Shown here piece after piece: positions 41,095 through 49,824 of a DNA stretch of 64,000 bases. Numbering within the stretch: the stretch's first letter is position 1; each line of letters starts with the position of its first letter. The DNA comes from Streptomyces pyxinicus. Lineage in GTDB: Bacteria > Actinomycetota > Actinomycetes > Streptomycetales > Streptomycetaceae. A program made the translations under genes and the position numbers. The DNA is taken from assembly GCF_024753135.1 (NCBI RefSeq), contig NZ_JANUGP010000003.1, positions 186,001 through 250,000 on the forward strand, in the 5' to 3' direction. The notes under the pieces were generated by a model. The model searched no databases and was not told where the DNA came from. It saw only the letters and a program-made list of their open reading frames with translations.

Positions 41095-43016
41095 TGACCG
41101 CTTCCCCGACGACGGGCGGGGCCGACGCCCTGTCCCGGCTCTGGCACGAGGTGGTGGCCGCGCACGGCGACCGCCCCGCGCTCACCGACGGGCACCGCAC
41201 CCTGACGTACCGTCAGGCGCACGCCGCCGCACGGTCCGTGGCCGGCCGGCTGGCCGCCGCGGGCGCCGGTCCCGGCCGGTACGTGATGCTGCACGCGGCG
41301 GCCCCGCTGGACGCCGTCCTGACCATGCTGGGCACACTGGCCGCGGGTGCCGCCTTCGCCGTCCTGGAGGACGGCCTCCCCGAGGCCGCCCGCGCCGCCC
41401 GCTGCGCCCGCGTCGACGCCGCCCTGCTCGTCGGGCGCGGCCCCGCGCCCCGTGGGGCGGCCCTGCCCTGGGTGGACCTCGGCCCCCAGCTGGACGGTAC
41501 CGGGGCGGACCCGGCGTCCGTCCCCGGTGACGGCGCGAGCACGCCCGGCGGTCCCGCGTACGCCATGTTCACCTCCGGGTCCACCGGCGAGCCCAAGGCC
41601 GTCGGCATCGGGCGGGACGCGCTGCACGGGTTCGCCCTGGCGGCCGCCGCCCGGCTCGGCCTCGGCCCCGGGGACCGGTGGCTGCAACTGGCCTCCCTCG
41701 GGTTCGACGTGGTCGTGGAGGAGGTCTTCCCCGTGCTCACCCGCGGCGGGACCGTCGTCTGCCGCCCGGACACCGCCGTACCGGACCCGGAGGAACTGCA
41801 CGCCCTGCTCGGCGATCAGCGCGTGACCACCGTGGAACTGTCCACCCAGTACTGGCGCGAGTACGCGCACTGGCTGGACGTCCGGGGCGCGACCACCCCG
41901 GCCGCGCTGCGCCGGGTGCTGGTCGGCGGCGAACGCATGGACCCCGGGGACTGGCGGCGCTGGGAGCGCGCCGGACACGCCGGGCTCGTACACGTCTACG
42001 GGCTGACCGAGTGCACCGTCACCTCCACCATGTACGAGGGACCGCTGCCGGACGACGCCACGGAAGTCCCGATCGGCACCCCGCTCGCCAACGCCGACGT
42101 CAGCGTGCGCGACGCCGAACGGCGGCCGGTGCCGCCCGGCACCGTCGGGGAGATCCACATCGGCGGCCCCTCACTGGCCCCCGGCTACCTCGGCGACCCG
42201 GAGCAGACCGCGCGGCGGTTCGTCACCGGCGCGGAGCCCGGCGGCGGACGGCTGTACGCCACCGGCGACCTCGGCCGCGTCCTGCCCGGCGGCGACGTGG
42301 AGTTCCACGGCCGGGTGGACGACCAGATCAAGATCCGCGGTCACCGGCTCGAACCGGCCTCGGTGGAACGCCTGCTGACGGCCGATCCGGCGGTCGCCCA
42401 GGCCGTCGTCCTCCCGGACACCCGGACCCGCGGCACCCTGCTGGCCTGCCTCGTCCCGGCCGGACCGGTCACGGCGGCGGACGGCGTGACGCCGGTCACC
42501 GCCGAGCAGCGCGCGCGGCTCCTCGCCGGACTCACCGCCGAACTGCCCGGCTGGGCCGCGCCCCAGCAGTTCTTCTGGACCGGCGCCCTGCCGAAGAACG
42601 CCCACGGCAAGGTGGACCGCCACGCCCTCACCGCGCTCCTGACCGCCACCGGCCCGGACGGCGACACCGCCACCGGCCCGGACGGCGACAGTGGCACGGC
42701 CGGGACCCCGGGCGCCCCGGTCCCGGGCGCGGCGAGCGGTGCGAACGACCCGCTCGACGTCGTCCTGCGACGCTTCCGGGAGCTGCTGGCGGACCCCGGG
42801 CTGGAGAGCGACGCGGACTTCTTCGCCAGCGGCGGCCAGTCGATCCTCGCCATGCGCCTGGTCACGGAACTCCGCGCCGACTTCCCCGGCACCGTCGGAC
42901 TGCGGGCCACGACCGTCTTCGACCACCCGACACCCCGCCGCCTCGCGCAGTGGCTCGCCACGGCGCGGACCCGCCCGGTGCCGGCACCGTTCCCACCTGT
43001 CATACGTAAGGACTGA
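41094..43016 (+). CDS. NRPS A-T didomain
   Basis: A 640-residue adenylation-carrier protein. A3 is MFTSGSTGEPKAVGIG (about 158-173), A4 region LASLGFDVVVEEVFPVL (199-215), A5 HVYGLTECTVTS (300-311), the A10 region contains NAHGKVDRHAL, and the carrier has DFFASGGQSILAMRLV. Manual alignment with GrsA gives pocket residues about D-V-E-E-L-G-V-V-T-K. The two acidic residues would suit a basic or guanidino substrate such as capreomycidine or a related amino acid; this is inference. No condensation domain is attached, so the amide is formed by another protein. It is flanked by the capreomycidine synthase (4-bp overlap) and the hydroxylase (6 bp on). A 24-bp repeat lies in the A-T linker. Confidence 0.9.
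   Translation: MTASPTTGGADALSRLWHEVVAAHGDRPALTDGHRTLTYRQAHAAARSVAGRLAAAGAGPGRYVMLHAAAPLDAVLTMLGTLAAGAAFAVLEDGLPEAARAARCARVDAALLVGRGPAPRGAALPWVDLGPQLDGTGADPASVPGDGASTPGGPAYAMFTSGSTGEPKAVGIGRDALHGFALAAAARLGLGPGDRWLQLASLGFDVVVEEVFPVLTRGGTVVCRPDTAVPDPEELHALLGDQRVTTVELSTQYWREYAHWLDVRGATTPAALRRVLVGGERMDPGDWRRWERAGHAGLVHVYGLTECTVTSTMYEGPLPDDATEVPIGTPLANADVSVRDAERRPVPPGTVGEIHIGGPSLAPGYLGDPEQTARRFVTGAEPGGGRLYATGDLGRVLPGGDVEFHGRVDDQIKIRGHRLEPASVERLLTADPAVAQAVVLPDTRTRGTLLACLVPAGPVTAADGVTPVTAEQRARLLAGLTAELPGWAAPQQFFWTGALPKNAHGKVDRHALTALLTATGPDGDTATGPDGDSGTAGTPGAPVPGAASGANDPLDVVLRRFRELLADPGLESDADFFASGGQSILAMRLVTELRADFPGTVGLRATTVFDHPTPRRLAQWLATARTRPVPAPFPPVIRKD
42642..42689. repeat. 24-bp in-frame tandem repeat in the A-T linker
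   Basis: ACCGCCACCGGCCCGGACGG plus GCGAC is duplicated in tandem (24-bp unit, 42642-42665 and 42666-42689), giving two copies of the peptide TATGPDGD in the linker between the A and T domains. It probably only lengthens a flexible linker. Confidence 0.85.
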
Positions 43017-43022
43017 ACTGCC

Positions 43023-44051
43023 ATGGACACCCCCGCCGAGGAGCACGTTCTGCTCCTGACCCCGGACGAGGCGCGGCAGACGGCCGAGCTGACGATCGAC
43101 GCCGCGCGGCGCTACACCGGCGACGACGACCCGGCACTCCTGCTCGACCTGCCCCGGCTCGCCGCGGACCTCCCGGTGCGCACCCAGCGGTTCCTGCGCA
43201 CCTTCGCCATCGACGAACCCACCGGCCACTGCGTGATCAGCGGACACCTCTTCGACCAGGACCGCATCGGCCCCACCCCGGAGCACTGGCGCGGCCGGCC
43301 CCGCCCCAACCGGGAGTTCCCCGAGGAGATCCTCGTCCTGCTGTACGCGGCGCTGCTCGGCGAGCCGTTCGGCTGGACCACCCAGCAGGACGGCCGGCTG
43401 GTGCACGACATCTTCCCCATCCGCAGCCACGAGAACGACCAACTCGGCCTCGGCAGCAAGGAACTGCTGACCTGGCACACCGAGGACGCCTTCCACCCGC
43501 ACCGCGGCGACTACCTGGTCCTGGCCTCCCTGCGCAACCCCGACAAGGTCGCCACCACCGTCGGCTGCTACGCCCACGGAGCGCTCTCCGAGGACGACCT
43601 GGAGGTGCTCTTCGCGGAGCGCTTCCACATCGCGCCCGACGAGTCGCACCTGCCCAAGAACAACTCCGTCCGCACCGACGGCGACTCCGAGCGGTTCGCC
43701 ACCATCGAGCGGCTGATCCACGAACGCCGCCCGGTGGCCGCCCTGTTCGGCCCGCGCCAGGAGCCGTACCTGCGGCTGGACCCGTACTTCATGGAGGTCC
43801 CCGAGGACGACCCGGAGGCCCGCCGCGCCCTCGACAACCTGATCGCGGTCGTCGACGCCGGGCTGCGCGAGGTCGCCCTGGAGCAGGGCGACTGCCTGTT
43901 CGTCAACAACCACCGCGTGGTCCACGGCCGGCTGCCCTTCACCGCCCGCTACGACGGCACCGACCGCTGGCTCAAGCGCATCAACGTCACCCACGACCTG
44001 CGCCGCTCCCGCACCATGCGGGCGAGCGCCGGCAACCGCCTGATCGGCTGA
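43023..44051 (+). CDS. Arginine beta-hydroxylase-like Fe(II)/2OG oxygenase (VioC/OrfP type)
   Basis: A 342-residue oxygenase closely matching VioC, the L-arginine C3-hydroxylase of viomycin biosynthesis, and OrfP, the arginine dihydroxylase of streptothricin biosynthesis. The iron triad is H152-x-E154 (LLTWHTEDAFHPHRGDY) and H301 (NNHRVVHGRLPF). DGTDRWLKRINVTHDLRRSR near the C-terminus contains the 2-oxoglutarate arginine, and FGWTTQQDGRLVHDIFPI is a shared block. Its product would feed the PLP enzyme at 39943. Whether it hydroxylates once (VioC) or twice (OrfP) cannot be read here. ATG 43023 lies 6 bp after the A-T gene. Confidence 0.9.
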   Translation: MDTPAEEHVLLLTPDEARQTAELTIDAARRYTGDDDPALLLDLPRLAADLPVRTQRFLRTFAIDEPTGHCVISGHLFDQDRIGPTPEHWRGRPRPNREFPEEILVLLYAALLGEPFGWTTQQDGRLVHDIFPIRSHENDQLGLGSKELLTWHTEDAFHPHRGDYLVLASLRNPDKVATTVGCYAHGALSEDDLEVLFAERFHIAPDESHLPKNNSVRTDGDSERFATIERLIHERRPVAALFGPRQEPYLRLDPYFMEVPEDDPEARRALDNLIAVVDAGLREVALEQGDCLFVNNHRVVHGRLPFTARYDGTDRWLKRINVTHDLRRSRTMRASAGNRLIG

Positions 44052-44058
44052 GGCGGCC

Positions 44059-44805
44059 GTGGCGGACCTGTCGGCCCTCACGGTCACCAGCCTGGAGCGG
44101 GCGCCCGAGCTGGAGCCGGCCGTCGACGAACTGATCACCGGCAACATGCCCGCGTTCATGAGCTGGGAATCGCCCGGCAACTGGCGCTGGCACCGGCTCT
44201 ACGACACCCACCCGGCCCACCAGATCTGCGTCCTGGACGAGGAGGGCCGGCTGGTGGCCGCCGCCAACGGCCTGCCGATCGGCTGGGACGGCACGACCGC
44301 CGGCCTGCCGGGGGGCTCCGACGACGTACTCGTCTCCGCGTTCGACGGACCCGCCGCCCGTCCGGACACGCTGTGCATGCTCTCCGTCAGCGTCTCCGCC
44401 CGGCTGCGCGGCAGCGGCCTCGCCGAACGGCTGCTGACCCGGGCCGGGGACGCGGCGCGCGCCGCGGGCCTGCGCGGGGTCCTCATCCCGGTCCGCCCCA
44501 CCCGCAAGGCCCGCTACCCGCTCGTCCCGATGGCCGACTACGCGCGCTGGCGGCGGCCGGACGGCACACCGTTCGATCCCTGGCTGGCCACCCACGCCGC
44601 GCTGGGCGCCGAACTGCTCGGCCCCTGCGACCGCTCGCTGGTGATCAGCCAGCCCGCCTCCCGCTGGGAGGAGATCGCCGGACACCCGCTGCCCGGCCCC
44701 GCGCGCCATCTCGTACCCGGCGCCCTCGCCCCGCTGGAGGTCTCGGCGGACGGCGAAGGCGTCTACGCGGAGCCCAACTTCTGGGTGTTCCACCCGGCCA
44801 CCTGA
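44059..44805 (+). CDS. GNAT-type N-acyltransferase
   Basis: A 248-residue GNAT-fold protein. The acyl-CoA loop region is LCMLSVSVSARLRGSGLAER (R-x-x-G-x-G/A-like), followed by AARAAGLRGVLIPVRPTRKA. The N-terminal part (LITGNMPAFMSWESPGNWRW) and the long C-terminal tail are not typical of short acetyltransferases. Pattern resembles GNAT proteins of other secondary-metabolite clusters rather than Sat/Nat streptothricin acetyltransferases. It could acylate an amine in the product or an intermediate. GTG 44059 has GAGG 5 nt upstream, overlapping the preceding stop. Confidence 0.75.
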   Translation: MADLSALTVTSLERAPELEPAVDELITGNMPAFMSWESPGNWRWHRLYDTHPAHQICVLDEEGRLVAAANGLPIGWDGTTAGLPGGSDDVLVSAFDGPAARPDTLCMLSVSVSARLRGSGLAERLLTRAGDAARAAGLRGVLIPVRPTRKARYPLVPMADYARWRRPDGTPFDPWLATHAALGAELLGPCDRSLVISQPASRWEEIAGHPLPGPARHLVPGALAPLEVSADGEGVYAEPNFWVFHPAT

Positions 44806-44853
44806 CCCGCCCCTCCCATCCCCCCCCCGCACACCACACCCGAGGAGTCGCCC

Positions 44854-45912
44854 ATGCCCCCGCTGCGACTGGCCGTCGTCGGCTGCGGAGCCGCCGCCCG
44901 GTCCTGTCACCTGACCGCGCTGCCCCACGTCCCGCAGATCCGGCTCACCGCCCTGATCGACCCGGACCCCGAGCAGGCCCGAGCCGCCCTCGACTGGTAC
45001 ACGGAACAGGGCGGCAGCGCCGATGACGTGCTGATCGCCCGCTCGGTGGAGGAGGCCGCCGACGCCTTCGACGCCGCCGTGGTCGCCGTACCGCACACCC
45101 TGCACGCCGCCGTCGCCGGGGACCTGCTGGCCCGGGGCAAGCACGTGCTGCTGGAGAAGCCGATGGCGACCTCCGCCGCGGACGCCGAGGCCCTCGCCGC
45201 CGCCGCGGCCGCCGCCCCGGACACCCACCTGCTGATGGCCCACCCGCGGCGGCTGTTCCCCGCCAACGCCTGGGTACGCGGCCTCATCCAGGACGGCGAG
45301 CTGGGCACCGTGACCCGGGTCAAGTGGACCGAGGGGCACCCGTACAGCTGGGAGCCGGTCTCCTGGTCGATGTTCGACCGGGCTCTCGCGGGCGGCGGTG
45401 TCCTCACCGACACGGCCTCCCACGTCTTCGACATCCTGCTGTGGTGGCTCGGCCCGGACGTCGAGGTGGTCGACTACGTCGACGACAGCCTCGGCGGCGT
45501 CGAGGCCGACGCCGTCGTCACCCTGCGCGTCGGGGGCGTGGAGACCGTGCTGGAACTCAGCAGGGTCCGCGCGCTCGGCATCAACTGCGTCGTCACCGGT
45601 ACCGCCGCCGAGGTCAGCGTCGGCACCGACTTCCCGGCCGGCGAGTGCACGCTGGTCACCGCCTCCGGCGAGGAACTGCACCGAGGCGACGTCCGGGCCG
45701 TACCGCCCGCCCAGGACGAGTGGGACGACCTGTTCGTCGAGCAGCTCCGCAACTTCGCCGACGTGTGCTCCGGCGCGGACGTGGCGCCGCACGCCACCGC
45801 CGAGGACGGACTGCGCGTCGCCCGGCTGATCGAGCAGTGCTACACGGGGCCCGCGCGGCGCCCGCTGGCCCAGCCCTGGCTGACCGGGACGACTTCGAGG
45901 AGCGTGGCATGA
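44854..45912 (+). CDS. Gfo/Idh/MocA family oxidoreductase
   Basis: A 352-residue NAD(P)-dependent oxidoreductase. LRLAVVGCGAAARSCHLTAL is the Rossmann motif, GKHVLLEKPMATSAADAEAL contains the catalytic EKP, and GVLTDTASHVFDILLWWLGP carries the family DxxxH-like motif. These enzymes oxidise sugars, often at C3 of nucleotide sugars, before amination or epimerisation. Next to an epimerase, deacetylase and glycosyltransferase it points to an amino-sugar pathway. Nine consecutive C residues (44820-44828) precede it. The stop overlaps the next ATG. Confidence 0.88.
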   Translation: MPPLRLAVVGCGAAARSCHLTALPHVPQIRLTALIDPDPEQARAALDWYTEQGGSADDVLIARSVEEAADAFDAAVVAVPHTLHAAVAGDLLARGKHVLLEKPMATSAADAEALAAAAAAAPDTHLLMAHPRRLFPANAWVRGLIQDGELGTVTRVKWTEGHPYSWEPVSWSMFDRALAGGGVLTDTASHVFDILLWWLGPDVEVVDYVDDSLGGVEADAVVTLRVGGVETVLELSRVRALGINCVVTGTAAEVSVGTDFPAGECTLVTASGEELHRGDVRAVPPAQDEWDDLFVEQLRNFADVCSGADVAPHATAEDGLRVARLIEQCYTGPARRPLAQPWLTGTTSRSVA

Positions 45913-46883
45913 ACGACTTCGCGGGCAGGCGCATCGTCGTCACCGGCGCCAGCGGGTTCATCGGCGCCCGCGTGGTGGAGCGGCTGGTGCTGGACACCGG
46001 TGCCGAGGTCCGCGCGCTGGTGCGCGGCTACGGCCGGGCCGCCCGGCTCTCCGTGCTGCCGCAGGAGCGGCTCACCTTCCAGACCGTTGACCTGGACGAC
46101 CCGCGGAGCCTGCGCAAGGCCCTGCACGGCGGCGACCTGGTCGTGCACTGCGCGTTCGGGTCCCAGGGCGAGGTGGCGGACCGCTGGCGCACCACCGTCG
46201 AGGGGACCGCGAACCTGCTCGCCGCGGCCAAGCTCGCCGGCGCGGACAGGCTGGTGCACCTGAGCACCGTCGACGTGTACGACACGACCGGCCTGACCCG
46301 TTTCGACGAGACGGCCCCGCCGCTCCCGGAGAACGCCGACGACCGCGAGTACGAGCAGCAGAAGGCCGCCGCCGAACGGCTGGTGCTGGCCGCGCACGGC
46401 GACGGACCCGAGACCGTCGTCCTGCAGCCCGGCGTGGTCTACGGACCCTGGGGCGGACAGTGGACCGTCGCCCAGCTGACCCGCCCGGCGGAGGAGTTCG
46501 AGGAGCTGGCGGTGACGGGTGCCGGCGGCGCCTGCAACGCGGTCTACGTCGACGACGTCGTGGACGCCGTGCTGGCCGCCCTCGCCGAACCCGCGGCGGC
46601 GGGGCGGAAGTTCCTCGTGGGCGGGCCCGACGAGCCCGGCTGGGGCGAGTTCTTCGACCGGCTGCGCGAGATCCGCGGTCTGACCGCCCCGGCCGGCACC
46701 GCCGCCCGCGGGGCCGTGCCCGACTGGGAGCAGGCCCTCTACGCCAGCCCCGCCCGGGTGGACGCCGCCCTCGCCGCGCGCGTCCTGACCGCGCCCCGGA
46801 CCACCCTGGACGACGGCATGGCGCGCACGGCCGAGTGGGCGCGCTGGGCCGGGTACGGAGCGCCGGGCGGAGCGAGCCGGTGA
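45909..46883 (+). CDS. NAD-dependent sugar epimerase/dehydratase
   Basis: A 324-residue extended SDR. RRIVVTGASGFIGARVVERL is the GxxGxxG motif, HLSTVDVYDTTG carries Ser/Thr, and YEQQKAAAERLVLAAHGDGP is the YxxxK equivalent. The following VLQPGVVYGPWGGQWTVAQL is typical of nucleotide-sugar epimerases. It overlaps the Gfo/Idh/MocA gene by 4 bp and the PIG-L gene by 4 bp, so the three are coupled. Together they could convert UDP-GlcNAc or a related sugar into the amino sugar of the product (gulosamine in streptothricins). Confidence 0.88.
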   Translation: MNDFAGRRIVVTGASGFIGARVVERLVLDTGAEVRALVRGYGRAARLSVLPQERLTFQTVDLDDPRSLRKALHGGDLVVHCAFGSQGEVADRWRTTVEGTANLLAAAKLAGADRLVHLSTVDVYDTTGLTRFDETAPPLPENADDREYEQQKAAAERLVLAAHGDGPETVVLQPGVVYGPWGGQWTVAQLTRPAEEFEELAVTGAGGACNAVYVDDVVDAVLAALAEPAAAGRKFLVGGPDEPGWGEFFDRLREIRGLTAPAGTAARGAVPDWEQALYASPARVDAALAARVLTAPRTTLDDGMARTAEWARWAGYGAPGGASR

Positions 46884-47545
46884 CCCGGGTCCTCGTGATC
46901 GCCCCGCACCCCGACGACGAGGTCATCGGCTGCGGCGGCTCCATCGCCAAACTCGCCCAGTCCGGCGCGGAGGTCACCGTCGTCATCGTGATCCGCCGTG
47001 AGCGCGGACTCGCCGACCACGGGGTCGGGGACGAGGAGTTCTCGGCGGAGACCACGGACGCCTGCCGGGTGCTCGGCGTCAAGCGGTGCATCACGCTGGA
47101 CGAGCCGTCCCGTGACTTCGCCGCCGACCGGCGGCTGCACCTCGCCGTCGTCAAGGTGCTGCGCGAGGTCCGCCCCGACCGGGTGTACCTGCCGCACCGC
47201 GACGACGGGGACATGGAGCACCGGGCCGTCCACCGGCTCGGCCTGGAGTCGCTGTGGATGGCGGAGTCCGACTTCTTCGAGGAGGCCGGGCCGCCCGCGC
47301 CGCCGCCGTCCCTGGTGCTGGGCTACGAGGTCTGGGCCCCGCTCGGCGAGGCCCAGTACACCGAGGACGTCACCGACCAGATCGAGCTGAAGGTGGCGGC
47401 CATGCGCTGCTACCGCTCCCAGCTGCGGCACGCGGCCTGGGACGAGGCGGTGCGCGGGCTGGCGTCCTACCGGGCCGTCACCAGCGCGGGCCACGGCCAC
47501 AGCGAGGCCTTCGAGGTGATCCGGATGGCCGGCGCGCCGTCCTGA
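46880..47545 (+). CDS. PIG-L (LmbE-like) deacetylase
   Basis: A 221-residue zinc-dependent PIG-L deacetylase. VLVIAPHPDDEVIGCGGSIA contains the PHPDDE zinc motif and VYLPHRDDGDMEHRAVHRLG the distal HxxxH. These enzymes remove N-acetyl groups from GlcNAc-type sugars or conjugates. GTG at 46880 overlaps the epimerase stop. It is the last gene of the operon from 39943. Streptothricin clusters also hold a PIG-L gene for their amino sugar. Confidence 0.9.
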   Translation: MTRVLVIAPHPDDEVIGCGGSIAKLAQSGAEVTVVIVIRRERGLADHGVGDEEFSAETTDACRVLGVKRCITLDEPSRDFAADRRLHLAVVKVLREVRPDRVYLPHRDDGDMEHRAVHRLGLESLWMAESDFFEEAGPPAPPPSLVLGYEVWAPLGEAQYTEDVTDQIELKVAAMRCYRSQLRHAAWDEAVRGLASYRAVTSAGHGHSEAFEVIRMAGAPS

Positions 47546-47553
47546 ACCGGTCC

Positions 47554-47585
47554 GGACCGGGGGCCGGCCGTGCGGCTCCCGGTCC
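47554..47585. terminator. Strong hairpin between convergent cluster genes
   Basis: A 13-bp stem with one G-U pair (GGACCGGGGGCCG / CGGCTCCCGGTCC) and a 6-nt loop (47567-47572) separates the convergent PIG-L and condensation-domain genes. It should stop transcription from both sides; no T-tract is present. Confidence 0.75.
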
Positions 47586-47597
47586 GAGCGGGCCGGC

Positions 47598-48974
47598 TCA
47601 GCCGGCCCGCAGCACGTCCTCGATCGCCGTGTCCGGAGCAGTCAGGAACCTGTGCACCAAGGAGGTGAACTCATGAGCGAGCTCTCGCACGCTCTCCTCG
47701 CCGAAGACATCGGCGGGGAAGAGCACGGTGAAGTCCACACCGCTGTCGTCGACCGAGGCGAACAGCTCCAGGCTCTCGATCTGGTGCTGGTCGCCGGGCA
47801 CCTCGGTCGGCTCCACCGACAGACCGCCGGTCTCGCGGCCACCGCCGCTCCAGCCGCCGGGCGCCACGTCGAAGAAGGTGCACGGCCGCTCCAGCAGCCG
47901 GCCGAGGTGGTGCGGGGCGAGCGAGGAGGTGACCTCCGGCGCCGGCACCTGGCCCAGCCGCTGCGTCTCCAGCACGGCCGAACGGACCGTGCGGCTCAGC
48001 TCCTTGAACGTCAGGGACGAGTCGATCCGCACCCGGACCGTGGCGTAGGTGGACAGGAACGCCACCAGGTCCAGCAGGTGCTCCTCGGTGCGCCGGGTCA
48101 CCGGGATCAGCGCCGCGAGGTCGCTGCGCCCGCTGCGGGCGTGCAACGCGCACAGGTAGGCGGTGAACAGCACGACGAACGGGGTGGTGCGGGAGGAGCG
48201 GCAGTACTCCGCGAGCAGCGCGGCGGTCTCCGGCGGCAACGAGCCGTCGAACGTGCCCACCGCGTACCGGTCGTTGGTCTCGCGCAGCATCCCGGGCAGG
48301 TACACGGGCGCGTTGGTGCCGATGCCGTCCAGCAGTTCCGCGAAGCGGGCGATCATCTGGCGGGGGCTCGGGTCGCGGCCCAGCCACTCCGCCTCCCAGC
48401 GGACGAAGTCCGCGTAGGTGAAGCGCTGTTCGGGCAGCTTGGCCTCGCGATGCTCGACGGCCGCGGCGTACAGCTCCCACAGCTCGTTCACCAGGATCTC
48501 GAACGACTGGCCGTCCACCACGAGGTGGTCGACCGCGAGGCCCAGCAGATGGTCCTCCTCGCCCAGGCGGTAGACGACCCCGCTCATGAGCAGTCCGCCG
48601 TCCAGGTCGAGGTTCTGGCTCAGGAAGGCGCCGGCCCGGCGCAGCGCCTCGTCCGCCCGCTCGTCCTCGGGCAGCGCGGTGAGGTCCTCGTGGACGGGCG
48701 TGAAGGGCCGGGCGGGACGGATCTCCTGGCGCCCGGCCCGGCCCCGGTCGGGGAAGGCCGCGCGCAGCGCCTCGTGCCGGGCGACGAGCGTGGTCAGCGC
48801 GGCGCCCAGGGCGTCCGTGTCGAGGGGGCCGGTCAGCCGGAAGCCCCGGCCGAACATGCGGACCTCCACCCCGAGGCCGCGCTGCTCGACCCACTCCTGG
48901 ATCGCCAGGCGGTCTATCTGGTCGGACAGCAGCGGAAGATCTGCGGAAAGGCTTCCCTCGTTCGCGGTGTGCAT
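47598..48974 (-). CDS. Free-standing NRPS condensation domain
   Basis: A 458-residue condensation-domain protein. The catalytic motif reads LAVDHLVVDGQSFEI (149-155): the second His and the Asp-Gly are kept, but the first His of HHxxxDG is Asp. ALIPVTRRTEEHLLDLVAFL and the C-terminal SLELFASVDDSGVDFTVLFP fit the second half. AAGGAG lies 7 nt before ATG 48974. It is oriented against its neighbours and divergent from the methyltransferase gene (85 bp). It probably joins an aminoacyl-carrier (from 41094 or 36743) to an amine such as a sugar or streptolidine-like unit. Confidence 0.88.
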   Translation of the reverse strand: MHTANEGSLSADLPLLSDQIDRLAIQEWVEQRGLGVEVRMFGRGFRLTGPLDTDALGAALTTLVARHEALRAAFPDRGRAGRQEIRPARPFTPVHEDLTALPEDERADEALRRAGAFLSQNLDLDGGLLMSGVVYRLGEEDHLLGLAVDHLVVDGQSFEILVNELWELYAAAVEHREAKLPEQRFTYADFVRWEAEWLGRDPSPRQMIARFAELLDGIGTNAPVYLPGMLRETNDRYAVGTFDGSLPPETAALLAEYCRSSRTTPFVVLFTAYLCALHARSGRSDLAALIPVTRRTEEHLLDLVAFLSTYATVRVRIDSSLTFKELSRTVRSAVLETQRLGQVPAPEVTSSLAPHHLGRLLERPCTFFDVAPGGWSGGGRETGGLSVEPTEVPGDQHQIESLELFASVDDSGVDFTVLFPADVFGEESVRELAHEFTSLVHRFLTAPDTAIEDVLRAG

Positions 48975-49059
48975 GCGAATTCTCCTTCTGGGATCGAAAA
49001 GGAAATGGCGGGCCGCGAAGTGCCCGGCGCGGAAATCGACACTACTGAATGGGGCGGTC

Positions 49060-49824
49060 ATGACGCAATACGAAGCACGCACAGATTTCTTCGGCGAGTA
49101 TGCCGACATTTATGCCGGGGCACCCTACAATGATTTCACCGAGGAAGTTTCCAAGAAACTCCCCGAGCTTATTTCCCATTACCGGGCCGGTACCGGCTCG
49201 TTGCTCGACCTGGGCTGCGGCACGGGCACGCTGCTGGTCGCGCTGGCCGGCCGCTTCGACCGGCTGACCGGCGTCGACCAGTCGCCGGACATGCTGCGGC
49301 ACGCCGGGGCGGCCGCCGAGCGGGCCGGGGTGCGCGTCGACCTCGTCCGCGGGGACCTGCGCGACTACCGGGGCGAGCGGCGCCACTCCGTGGTCACCTG
49401 CACCTACAACACGGTCAACTACATGGTCGACGAGGGCGACCTGGAGCGCGCCGCCCGCACCCTGCGGGCCGCCACCGAGGACGGCGGCCTCGCCGTGCTC
49501 GACGCGCACCCGGTCTGGTTCGTCGAACGGGGCTGGGCCGGGCAGGTGTTCGTGGAGCAGAACACCGAGGACGTCCTGGAGGTCTGGGAGAACCCGTACG
49601 ACGCCGCCACCGGCCGCGTGGACACCACGGTCACCGTCGTGCGCCGGACCCCCGAGGGCGGCTGGCACCGCGTCCACGAGACCCATCCGCAGCGCGGCCA
49701 CGACCCTGCCGCGATCACCGCCGCCCTGCTCGCGGCTGGCTTCTCCAGCGTGGACACGTACGCCGGACTCGACCGTGAGCCGGTACGCGAGGACACCCGC
49801 CGTGTCTGGTACGTGGCCAGGTGA
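49060..49824 (+). CDS. Class I SAM-dependent methyltransferase (first)
   Basis: A 254-residue methyltransferase. SLLDLGCGTGTLLVALAGRF is motif I, FDRLTGVDQSPDMLRHAG motif II, and HSVVTCTYNTVNYMVDEGDL motif IV. It is similar in size to small N-methyltransferases. Start ATG 49060 is divergent from the condensation gene. Stop and next start overlap (GTGA). With the second methyltransferase it could install an N-methyl group (e.g. sarcosine or a streptolidine N-methyl). Confidence 0.88.
   Translation: MTQYEARTDFFGEYADIYAGAPYNDFTEEVSKKLPELISHYRAGTGSLLDLGCGTGTLLVALAGRFDRLTGVDQSPDMLRHAGAAAERAGVRVDLVRGDLRDYRGERRHSVVTCTYNTVNYMVDEGDLERAARTLRAATEDGGLAVLDAHPVWFVERGWAGQVFVEQNTEDVLEVWENPYDAATGRVDTTVTVVRRTPEGGWHRVHETHPQRGHDPAAITAALLAAGFSSVDTYAGLDREPVREDTRRVWYVAR

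Noticed and set aside
44820..44828. Run of nine C as a phase-variable tract
   Set aside because: It lies in the gap before the Gfo/Idh/MocA gene, outside coding DNA, and isolated homopolymers of this length are expected in such GC-rich sequence.
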